From contig JAEWBF010000072.1 of the NCBI GenBank assembly GCA_023391285.1, positions 1 to 33,427 on the forward strand: a stretch of 33,427 nucleotides of DNA. The letters are read 5' to 3'. The notes beneath the pieces are model-generated. The model made no database searches and had not been told where the DNA came from. It was given only the letters and a program-made list of their open reading frames with translations. Each line of letters opens with the position of its first letter. Position 1 is the stretch's first letter. A program made the translations under genes and the position numbers. This document shows, piece after piece, positions 1-6,632 of this stretch. The DNA is from Verrucomicrobiota bacterium. GTDB taxonomy: Bacteria > Verrucomicrobiota > Verrucomicrobiia > Opitutales > Opitutaceae.

Positions 1-42
1 GGGCTGCAGCCCCGCCCTTCGAATCTTTCCGTGACCTGACGA

Positions 43-1992
43 TCACTCCTCGTTCTGTAAACTCGCGACCACACTGAAATCCTCCAGCGTCGTCGTATCG
101 CCTTTGACCGCACCGCCCGCCGCAATCTCCTTCAAGATGCGCCGCATGATTTTCCCGCTGCGCGTCTTCGGCAGCGCCGCCGCGAAGCGGATGACATCCG
201 GCTTCGCCAGCGAACCGATCTCCTTCCCAACGTGACTGCGCAGTTCCTCCTTCAGAGCATCGCTCGCCGTCTGCCCCGCCTTTAGCGAAACAAACACCAC
301 CAGCGCCTGCCCCTTCAACTCGTCCGGCCGCCCCACCGCCGCCGCTTCCGCGACCGCCGGGTGCGACACCAACGCACTCTCCACTTCCGCCGTGCCGATG
401 CGGTGTCCTGAAATGTTCAATACATCATCGATCCGGCCCACGATCCAGAAATAGCCGTCTTCATCCTGACGCGCGCCGTCCCCGGTAAAGTAGATTCCAG
501 GATACTCGCTCCAATACGCTTTCTTGAACCGCTCGTCGTCGCCCCACAAGGTGCGCAACATCGACGGCCACGGCTTCGTGATCACCAGCTTTCCGCCGGA
601 ATTGCGCGGCACTTCCTTTCCGCGCTCGTCGACGACCTTCGGCACCACGCCAAAAAACGGCCGCGTCCCCGAACCCGGTTTCAACGGGGTGATTCCCGGC
701 AGCGGCGCAATCATGATCGCACCGGTTTCCGTCTGCCACCACGTGTCCACAATCGGACACCGTTTCTTCCCGATCATCTTGTAATACCACATCCACGCTT
801 CGGGATTGATCGGCTCGCCGACCGAGCCCAGCAGCCGCAGCGAATCGAGCCGGTGGCGCAAAACGTAATTATCCCCCCACCGCATGAACGCGCGGATCGC
901 CGTCGGCGCCGTATACAGAATCGTGATACCATGGCGGTCGGTCATCTGCCAGAACCGGTCAGGCTCCGGCTGGTTCGGCGCGCCTTCATAGATGAAGATC
1001 GTCGCGCCATTCGACATCAGTCCATAGACCACATAGCTGTGGCCGGTCACCCAGCCGATGTCCGCCGAGCAGAAATAGCGGTCGTTTTCCTTCAGGTCGA
1101 AAACGTAGTGCGAGCTCAATTTGCACCCGAGCAGGTAGCCCGCGCTCGTGTGCAACACGCCTTTCGGTTTCCCCGTGGAACCGCTCGTATAAAGGATGAA
1201 GAGCGGATGCTCCGAATCGAACGCCTTCGCCTTGTGCGCATTCGGCGCGCCTTCCCAGGCTTCCTTCCACCACACGTCGCGACCTTCGACCATTTCGACC
1301 GGGTTGCCGCAACGTTTCACCACCATGACGGTGTGCACGGTCGGCGCGCCTTCGAGCGCCTTGTCGACGTTCTTCTTCAGCTCGATGATCTTCCCGCGAC
1401 GCCAGCCGCCGTCAGCCGTGATCACGAGCTTCGCCTGGCAATCGTTGATGCGGTCCTTCAACGCCTCCGGGCTAAAACCGCCGAACACCACCGTGTGAAT
1501 CGCGCCGACGCGCGCACACGCCAGCATCGCCATCACCGCCTCGGGAATCATCGGCATATAGATCGCCACGCGGTCGCCCGCGCCGATTCCCATATTCTCG
1601 AAAATATGCGCCAGCCGGCACACATGGAAGTGCAGCTGTTTATACGTGATCGTGCGCACATCGCCCGGCTCGCCCTCAAAAATCAGCGCTGCCTTGTTCT
1701 CGCGATGCGTGCCGAGGTGCCGATCGATACAGTTCTCGGACACATTCAACTTTCCGCCCACAAACCACTTCGCGTGCGGCGCCTTCCAATTCAAAACTTT
1801 GCGAAACGGCTTTCTCCAGACCAGATGCTCCTTCGCCTGCCGCTCCCAGAATTTTTCTGGGGAGTTGACAGACTCTGCATACAATCTTTTGTAAACGGCA
1901 TCGCTCCCAAGATTAGCTTGGGCTTTGAACTCGGCCGAAGGCCTGAACAACCGGTGTTCCCGGGAAACTGAGGTAATCGTCTGGTCTGTCAC
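43..1992 (-). CDS. acs: Acetyl-CoA synthetase (acetate--CoA ligase, AMP-forming)
   Basis: Cytoplasmic enzyme that activates acetate with ATP and CoA to acetyl-CoA through an acetyl-AMP intermediate. The 649 residues match the usual family length of about 650. The ANL-superfamily phosphate-binding motif YTSGSTGKPKG lies at residues 268-278. The C-terminal domain carries the TRSGKIMRR motif, whose Lys614 corresponds to the lysine that is reversibly acetylated in characterised Acs enzymes. Typical Acs segments (WWQTETG, YFTGDGA, GRIDDVLNISGHR) are also present. The start codon is GTG and the N-terminus aligns with the family from there. It is divergent from the short rho gene, with about 100 bases between them. 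Function is near certain. Confidence 0.97.
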   Translation of the reverse strand: MTDQTITSVSREHRLFRPSAEFKAQANLGSDAVYKRLYAESVNSPEKFWERQAKEHLVWRKPFRKVLNWKAPHAKWFVGGKLNVSENCIDRHLGTHRENKAALIFEGEPGDVRTITYKQLHFHVCRLAHIFENMGIGAGDRVAIYMPMIPEAVMAMLACARVGAIHTVVFGGFSPEALKDRINDCQAKLVITADGGWRRGKIIELKKNVDKALEGAPTVHTVMVVKRCGNPVEMVEGRDVWWKEAWEGAPNAHKAKAFDSEHPLFILYTSGSTGKPKGVLHTSAGYLLGCKLSSHYVFDLKENDRYFCSADIGWVTGHSYVVYGLMSNGATIFIYEGAPNQPEPDRFWQMTDRHGITILYTAPTAIRAFMRWGDNYVLRHRLDSLRLLGSVGEPINPEAWMWYYKMIGKKRCPIVDTWWQTETGAIMIAPLPGITPLKPGSGTRPFFGVVPKVVDERGKEVPRNSGGKLVITKPWPSMLRTLWGDDERFKKAYWSEYPGIYFTGDGARQDEDGYFWIVGRIDDVLNISGHRIGTAEVESALVSHPAVAEAAAVGRPDELKGQALVVFVSLKAGQTASDALKEELRSHVGKEIGSLAKPDVIRFAAALPKTRSGKIMRRILKEIAAGGAVKGDTTTLEDFSVVASLQNEE

Positions 1993-2093
1993 GTTAGTGG
2001 CGGATGGGGGTTTAAGGACGCAAAACGCGGCTCTTATCCCGACATGAGTTTAAGGCGTCAAGTGCGGGCAAGCCCCCAGACTCATTCTATCGT

Positions 2094-3326
2094 ATGGAAA
2101 AGAAATCAGCGTCCGCTTCCGCGGACTCCCACGCGCCGTCGCCGGCCGACTCCCCCGCCGCCTCATCTCCTGAAGCCGGCAGCCCGGCCGCCGCAGCTCC
2201 CCAACCGCAGGTCGAAACGATTCGCGTCGAGGGAATCCTGGACATCGACCTTCAACGCGGCGGCAACGGTCAGCTGATCGACATCTCGAAAGGCGGCAAA
2301 CGTCGCCCCACCGATCCTTTCGTCCCGAAGGAACTCATCCGCCGCTTCAAGCTCCGCGCCGGCTCCATGATCGGCGGCACCGCGTTCCCGCCGGAGGGCC
2401 GTTTCCCGAACCCCAAGATGCGTTTCATCGAAACCGTCGACGGCGTTCCCCTCGAAGAGCGTCGCTCGAAATTCGAGTTCACCACGCTCACCACCATCTC
2501 GCCGAATCAACACCTGAAGATGGAAATGAAGGACGGACGCATGACCACGCGCGCCGTCGATCTCTTCTGCCCCATCGGCAAGGGCACGCGCGGCCTCATC
2601 GTCGCGCCACCGCGCACCGGCAAGACCACCCTCCTCCGCGACATGGCGCTCGGCGTGCTCGAAAACAATCCCGAGTGCTTCGTCATGATCCTCCTCGTCG
2701 ACGAGCGCCCGGAGGAAGTCACCGATTTCAAACGGAGCGTCCCCGCCGAAATCTGGGCCTCGTCCAACGACGAGCAGATCGAGAATCACATCCGCATCGC
2801 CGATCTCTGCATCGAGCGCGCCAAGCGCCTCGTCGAAGTCGGTCGCGACGTCGTTCTTTTCGTCGACTCCATCACCCGCCTTTCCCGCGCCCACAACACC
2901 GCCCGCAATTCCGGTCGCACCGGCTCCGGCGGTCTGGACGTCCGCGCCCTCGAAAAACCGCGCCAGATGTTCGCCACCGCCCGCCGCACCGAAGAAGCCG
3001 GCTCCCTCACCATCGTCGCCAGCGTCCTCGTCGAAACCGGCAGCCGCATGGACGACGTGATCTTCCAAGAGTTCAAAGGCACCGGCAACATGGAGCTCGT
3101 TCTCGACCGCAAATGCGCCGAGATGCGCCTCTGGCCCGCGATCAACATCGCCGCCTCCGGCACACGTAAGGAAGAGCTCCTCATCGATGAAAAAACCCTC
3201 GAGGGGATCCACTTCTTCCGCCGCGCCTTGGTGCAGCAAAAAATCGAAGAGGCCACCGAAACGATGATCGCCCGGCTTTCGAAAACGAAAACGAACGCCG
3301 AATTCCTCAAGCTTATCGCACGCTGA
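2094..3326 (+). CDS. rho: Transcription termination factor Rho, short paralogue (Rho1)
   Basis: Hexameric RNA-dependent ATPase/helicase that ends transcription. The protein is 410 residues. Residues 1-40 are a low-complexity Ala/Pro/Ser stretch, followed by a cold-shock-like RNA-binding region (about 42-115) and the ATPase core. Walker A is APPRTGKT (171-178); DERPEEVTDF, DSITRL and the EFKGTGNMEL and GTRKEELL segments are intact. The helical Rho_N subdomain normally preceding the RNA-binding fold is not visible. Compared with E. coli Rho, the segment corresponding to the RPKRFF R-loop reads KPRQMF, so the R-loop lysine is arginine. A second rho lies at 15048. The two differ through most of the core, so this is an old paralogue rather than a recent duplicate. 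Which of them is the main terminator cannot be told from sequence. Confidence 0.93.
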   Translation: MEKKSASASADSHAPSPADSPAASSPEAGSPAAAAPQPQVETIRVEGILDIDLQRGGNGQLIDISKGGKRRPTDPFVPKELIRRFKLRAGSMIGGTAFPPEGRFPNPKMRFIETVDGVPLEERRSKFEFTTLTTISPNQHLKMEMKDGRMTTRAVDLFCPIGKGTRGLIVAPPRTGKTTLLRDMALGVLENNPECFVMILLVDERPEEVTDFKRSVPAEIWASSNDEQIENHIRIADLCIERAKRLVEVGRDVVLFVDSITRLSRAHNTARNSGRTGSGGLDVRALEKPRQMFATARRTEEAGSLTIVASVLVETGSRMDDVIFQEFKGTGNMELVLDRKCAEMRLWPAINIAASGTRKEELLIDEKTLEGIHFFRRALVQQKIEEATETMIARLSKTKTNAEFLKLIAR

Positions 3327-3333
3327 TTTCTTT

Positions 3334-3360
3334 GTAGGGCGGGTTTCAAACCCGCCCTAC
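3334..3360. repeat. Near-perfect GC-rich palindrome just after rho1; terminator-like
   Basis: Two 13-base arms (GTAGGGCGGGTTT and its exact complement) flank a single C, beginning 8 bases after the rho1 stop codon. As RNA it would form a 10-bp GC-rich stem with a 7-base loop, followed within a few bases by a short T-rich stretch. It may act as an intrinsic terminator, but the GTAGGGCG start is shared with the repeat at 26781, which suggests a dispersed intergenic repeat. Confidence 0.7.
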
Positions 3361-3473
3361 TGCTTTTCCGGGCGTTCGCTCCAAATTCCCTCTTGCTCCC
3401 CCTCTGATTCTCCTGAGATTCATCCGCTTCCCGCGCTTCACGCCGGTCCTCCGATATCACGCCAACTCACCGC

Positions 3474-5234
3474 ATGCACAGTTTCTCCGAGCAATGTCTC
3501 GACATGGCCAGATCAATGCTGGCCCAAAACCTGGACTCGATCCAACCTGACGGCACCCTCTCCCCCGTAACTGGCGAACACTCCCGCGCCGACGAGCCGG
3601 GCCACGTCGCCTTCGCCTTGGGTGAGTTCTATCGAGCCACGGGAGAAACCACGCTCAAGGGCCACGATCTCATCGATCTCGCCGCGCGCTGCATCACCGC
3701 GCAGATGTTCACCGAGCCCGCGACCGAAAACGGTCTCGCCTACGCCGCCCTCGGTCTCCTCTGCTTCGGCCCTTCGAAGGAACGCAATCCGGTCTGGGAA
3801 CGCCTCGTCCCCGAAACCCAGGAGCGCATCGACAAGGCCCTCCTTCACCGCAGCGACTACGACAACCACTGGCAGGCCTTCAACATCGCCAAGGCCGTCG
3901 CGCGTTTCTCCTTCGGTCTCTCCAAGAAAGACGAAACCTCGCGCCTCATCGAGCGCATGGTCGATCGCCTCGCCCAAACCAGCTCCGCCGGCTTCTTCGA
4001 CGACGCCACCACCGGCCTCGGCGGCAACTTCAATCTCTACGGCGTCTGGCTCTTCGTCTTCACCCGCTCCGCCCTCCAGCTCCACGCCAACTCCGGCGTG
4101 CGCGATCGGAAGCTCCCCACTCTTCGCACCTACGCCGAGAAATACATCAAGATGATGCCCGACCTCGTCCGCGCCGATGGCCTCGGCTGGGCGTTCGGTC
4201 GCGCCGGCGGCGCCTACGGTCAGATGCACCCGATCAGCTTGATCCTCCAAGGTCTGCGCGACGGTTGGATCCCCGACGATCAGAAGGTGAAGTATTTCGA
4301 CATCCTTCGCCGCCTGTTCCTCTTCTTCTACGGCACCTACCTCGATCAGGAACACGGCTTCCTCGATCTTCGCGACACCGAGCGCACCGCCTACGAGAAG
4401 CACACGACGCGCATGGCCAACTTCGACGCCGCGCGCTACCTCTGCCAGTGGTCGCGCCTCGCCAAGACCGTCGCGATGCCCGCCGGTATTCCGAAGATCG
4501 AAGCACCTCGCACCAGCGGCCGTTTCGTCATCTTCGACAAATCCAACCGCAAGGAGCAGGGCCTCTTCCTCTATCGCGATGCCGAAAGCGGTCTGCACGC
4601 GCAAATCCCGCTCATCAGCTCCGGCACCCACCTCACCGCGGACTCGCTCCCCTTCCCGCATTGCCCCGGCGTCTTCGACTGGCCGAACAATGTCTATGCG
4701 CCGATCATGCTCCCCGAACTCACCTTCGGCGAACAGGTCACCCTCCCCGCCTTCTACGGCAAGAACTGCGTCACCGGGCTCGGCCTGCGCAACAGCTTCT
4801 ACTTCCGTTACGAGCAGCCCGAGTTGATCAACATCAACGAGGAGACGATCAAAAACCTCGGCAGCGTAAAGGTCCAATGGACGTTCGCCGGCAACAAGAT
4901 CTCCGCCGAATTCGCCTACACGGTGAAGCAGCAGGTCACGTTGGATAAATTCCGCTACGTCCTCGCGATCGCCGCCCCGCACTCGAAGTATCGCCTCCCC
5001 GGTTCGCTCACGCTCGGCCCGCAAGGCCACCGTTGCACCGTGGCGAAGGACGACTTCCAAGGCACGTGGCGCGAGACCGAAGTCGTCAGCGCCGATCCGA
5101 CGTATCGCACGAATTACGGCAAGGTTCACTACCTCCAGTATCTCGTCCGCGATCACCCGCTGATCATGCGCCCCGGCCACGTCTACCGCCTGATCGTCAA
5201 CTTCGATCCCGACGTAGCCCTGCTCGACGCCTAA
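3474..5234 (+). CDS. Protein of unknown function, probable alpha-helical toroid plus beta domain
   Basis: I do not recognise this 586-residue family with certainty. There is no signal peptide or membrane segment, so it is probably cytoplasmic. Residues 1-330 are rich in amphipathic helices with repeated aromatic/Asp clusters (YDNHWQAFNIAKA, NFNLYGVWLF, GLGWAFGRAGGAYGQMHPI). They resemble the alpha/alpha-toroid domains of polysaccharide lyases and DUF2264/heparinase-like proteins. Residues 350-586 look like a beta-rich domain. That architecture would fit a carbohydrate-active enzyme acting on imported oligosaccharides, but this is inference and no catalytic residue is assigned. The start is the first in-frame ATG and has no Shine-Dalgarno. 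A 10-bp hairpin contains its stop codon. The next gene is a repeat-bounded cassette. Confidence 0.8.
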   Translation: MHSFSEQCLDMARSMLAQNLDSIQPDGTLSPVTGEHSRADEPGHVAFALGEFYRATGETTLKGHDLIDLAARCITAQMFTEPATENGLAYAALGLLCFGPSKERNPVWERLVPETQERIDKALLHRSDYDNHWQAFNIAKAVARFSFGLSKKDETSRLIERMVDRLAQTSSAGFFDDATTGLGGNFNLYGVWLFVFTRSALQLHANSGVRDRKLPTLRTYAEKYIKMMPDLVRADGLGWAFGRAGGAYGQMHPISLILQGLRDGWIPDDQKVKYFDILRRLFLFFYGTYLDQEHGFLDLRDTERTAYEKHTTRMANFDAARYLCQWSRLAKTVAMPAGIPKIEAPRTSGRFVIFDKSNRKEQGLFLYRDAESGLHAQIPLISSGTHLTADSLPFPHCPGVFDWPNNVYAPIMLPELTFGEQVTLPAFYGKNCVTGLGLRNSFYFRYEQPELININEETIKNLGSVKVQWTFAGNKISAEFAYTVKQQVTLDKFRYVLAIAAPHSKYRLPGSLTLGPQGHRCTVAKDDFQGTWRETEVVSADPTYRTNYGKVHYLQYLVRDHPLIMRPGHVYRLIVNFDPDVALLDA

Positions 5235-5244
5235 GCGTCGAGCA
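5221..5244 (+). terminator. Hairpin enclosing the stop codon of the 586-residue protein gene
   Basis: Perfect 10-bp inverted repeat (TGCTCGACGC and its complement) with a 4-base loop CTAA that contains the TAA stop codon (5232-5234). No U-tract follows, so it is at best a Rho-independent-like or mRNA 3'-end-protecting hairpin. It could also be a chance product of Leu-Leu-Asp-Ala codons. Confidence 0.4.
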
Positions 5245-5247
5245 GCC

Positions 5248-5279
5248 GGTTCCGACTTCGGAGCTCCGGGTTTCGAGTT
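5248..5279 (+). repeat. Left inverted repeat flanking the four-helix-bundle gene
   Basis: A 32-base element whose reverse complement matches 5691-5722 at 27 of 32 positions without gaps (counted by eye). It ends 4 bases before the ATG of the four-helix-bundle gene. It is built from GGTTCCGA/GAGTTC-type words, a type of intergenic repeat I associate with Verrucomicrobia and other GC-rich phyla from memory. Confidence 0.75.
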
Positions 5280-5283
5280 CAGC

Positions 5284-5712
5284 ATGGCGACCATCCGACG
5301 CTTCGAGGACCTCGATTGCTGGCAGGCAGGTCGAACACTCAAGCAGCAGGTCTACCGGTTAACCCGCAAACAGGAATTCTCTCGGGATCTACCGCTTGTT
5401 TCACAGATCCGTCGCGCCGCGTCGTCGGTCACGTCCAACATCGCCGAAGGTTTCGAACGCGACGGAAACCGTGAGTTCGTCAGCTTCCTCTCCATTTCGA
5501 AGGGCTCTTGCGGTGAGGTGAAAGACCACCTCTACACGGCCCTCGATGAACGCTACATCGCGGAAAACGAATTCGAGAACACCTACAAACTGGCCGACGA
5601 AGCTGGCCGGCGTATCGGAGCCTTCATGCGATACCTGGAACAATCCGACTTGAAAGGTCGCAAGTTCGCGGGCCGATCGCGGAGTCCAACAACTCGGAAC
5701 CCGGAACCCTGA
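5284..5712 (+). CDS. Four-helix-bundle protein of the S23/IVP family (TIGR02436-like)
   Basis: The protein has 142 residues; the fold-defining part is residues 1-120. It carries the family hallmarks: an N-terminal F-x-DL-x-CWQ-A segment, the RRA-x-SV-x-SNIAEGFER motif (about 44-58), and an FLxISKGSCGEVKxHLYTALD helix. Members are encoded in 23S rRNA intervening sequences of some bacteria or stand alone, and the fold is shared with the Avd accessory protein of diversity-generating retroelements. The molecular role is unknown, with nucleic-acid binding the usual suggestion. The gene sits between inverted repeats, and its last residues (TRNPEP) are encoded by the right repeat. Codon use is less GC3-biased than in neighbours (TTA, CTA, TCA and CTT codons within a short stretch), which suggests transfer. 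No reverse transcriptase or rRNA is nearby. Confidence 0.88.
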   Translation: MATIRRFEDLDCWQAGRTLKQQVYRLTRKQEFSRDLPLVSQIRRAASSVTSNIAEGFERDGNREFVSFLSISKGSCGEVKDHLYTALDERYIAENEFENTYKLADEAGRRIGAFMRYLEQSDLKGRKFAGRSRSPTTRNPEP

Positions 5713-5722
5713 ACTCGGAACC
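5691..5722 (+). repeat. Right inverted repeat, overlapping the end of the four-helix-bundle gene
   Basis: Inverted counterpart of 5248-5279 (27/32 matches). It encodes the C-terminal residues of the four-helix-bundle protein, includes its TGA stop (5710-5712), and ends 6 bases before the hisF ATG. Internally it contains two copies of AACTCGGAACC-like words. Confidence 0.75.
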
Positions 5723-5728
5723 TCCTCC

Positions 5729-6490
5729 ATGCTTTCCCGCCGCATCATCCCCTGCCTCGACGTCAACGCCGGCCGCGTCGTCAAAGGCGTGAAGTTCCAA
5801 CAACTCCGCGACGCCGGCGATCCCGTCGCCACGGCCCGCGCCTACGACGCCCAAGGCGCCGACGAACTCATCTTCCTCGATATCACCGCCTCGAGCGACG
5901 AACGCAAAATCATGCACGACGTCGTCGCCGCGACCGCCGAGCAATGCTTCATGCCGCTCACCGTGGGCGGGGGCCTGCGCACCGTGACCGACATCGAAAC
6001 GATGCTCAAAGCCGGCGCGGACAAAGTTTCGCTCAACACCGCCGCGATCAAAAATCCCCAGCTGATCGCCGACGCCTCCAACCGCTTCGGCGCCCAATGC
6101 ATCGTCGTCGCCATCGACGCCAAGCGCGAACCCGACGGCAAATCGTGGCGCGTTTACACCCACGGCGGACGCAATCCCACCGAACTCGACGCCGTCGCCT
6201 GGGCCAAACGCGCCGTCGAACTCGGCGCCGGCGAAATTCTCCTCACCTCCATGGACCGCGACGGCACCGGCGACGGCTACGATATCGAGCTTACGCGTTC
6301 CGTGAGCGACGCCGTCACCGTTCCCGTGATCGCCAGTGGCGGTGCCGGCACGCTCGACCACCTCGCCGACGTCCTCGATCAGGGTCACGCCAGCGCCGTC
6401 CTGGCCGCGAGTATCTTCCACTTCGGCACCTACACGATTTCCCAGGCGAAAACCTTCCTCGGCTCCCGCGGCGTCCCCGTCCGCCTCTGA
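5729..6490 (+). CDS. hisF: Imidazole glycerol phosphate synthase, cyclase subunit HisF
   Basis: Synthase half of the HisF-HisH complex. It uses ammonia from HisH to convert PRFAR to imidazole glycerol phosphate and AICAR, in histidine biosynthesis. The 253 residues are the standard TIM-barrel length. The catalytic Asp11 (PCLDV) and Asp130 (VAIDAK) are at the canonical positions. Phosphate-binding glycines are present (VGGGLR, 79-84; ASGGAGTL near 206). No hisH or other his gene is in the window, so the pathway is dispersed here. The start lies only 6 bases after the right inverted repeat of the cassette upstream, so the native leader of hisF may have been altered by that insertion. Confidence 0.98.
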   Translation: MLSRRIIPCLDVNAGRVVKGVKFQQLRDAGDPVATARAYDAQGADELIFLDITASSDERKIMHDVVAATAEQCFMPLTVGGGLRTVTDIETMLKAGADKVSLNTAAIKNPQLIADASNRFGAQCIVVAIDAKREPDGKSWRVYTHGGRNPTELDAVAWAKRAVELGAGEILLTSMDRDGTGDGYDIELTRSVSDAVTVPVIASGGAGTLDHLADVLDQGHASAVLAASIFHFGTYTISQAKTFLGSRGVPVRL

Positions 6491-6503
6491 CCTCGCTGGT
6501 GGA

Positions 6504-6524
6504 GGCGCGGTGCCCTCACCGCGC
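6504..6524. repeat. Post-stop GC-rich hairpin repeat after hisF
   Basis: Perfect 8-bp stem (GCGCGGTG and its complement, 6505-6524) with a 4-base loop CCCT, beginning 14 bases after the hisF stop. The 21-base unit 6504-6524 matches 26785-26805 at 17 of 21 positions, and that copy also lies at a stop codon. There is no T-tract. It may limit read-through into ppk1, or may simply be a dispersed repeat. Confidence 0.55.
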
Positions 6525-6565
6525 GAGCTGGCTGCCCACCCCGCGTTGCGATTCCGCCGCGTCGT

Positions 6566-6581
6566 GTAACGTTTCCGTTAC
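6566..6581. repeat. Small inverted repeat upstream of ppk1
   Basis: Arms GTAACG/CGTTAC around a TTTC loop, 51 bases before the ppk1 ATG. The position would suit an operator or a leader hairpin. At 6 bp per arm, chance is a real alternative. Confidence 0.25.
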
Positions 6582-6632
6582 GCTCGCTAATCCGCTCGCC
6601 GCTCTTCGCTTCGAGCAACATCGCTTCCTCGC

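Noticed and set aside
1..12. GGGCTGCAGCCC palindrome downstream of acs
   Set aside because: It is at the window edge and has no loop or T-tract. It could be part of a longer terminator, but this cannot be judged.
2163..3239. 358-codon minus-strand frame opposite rho1
   Set aside because: Shadow frame with Gly/Ala/Glu-rich composition. The plus strand encodes a complete Rho.
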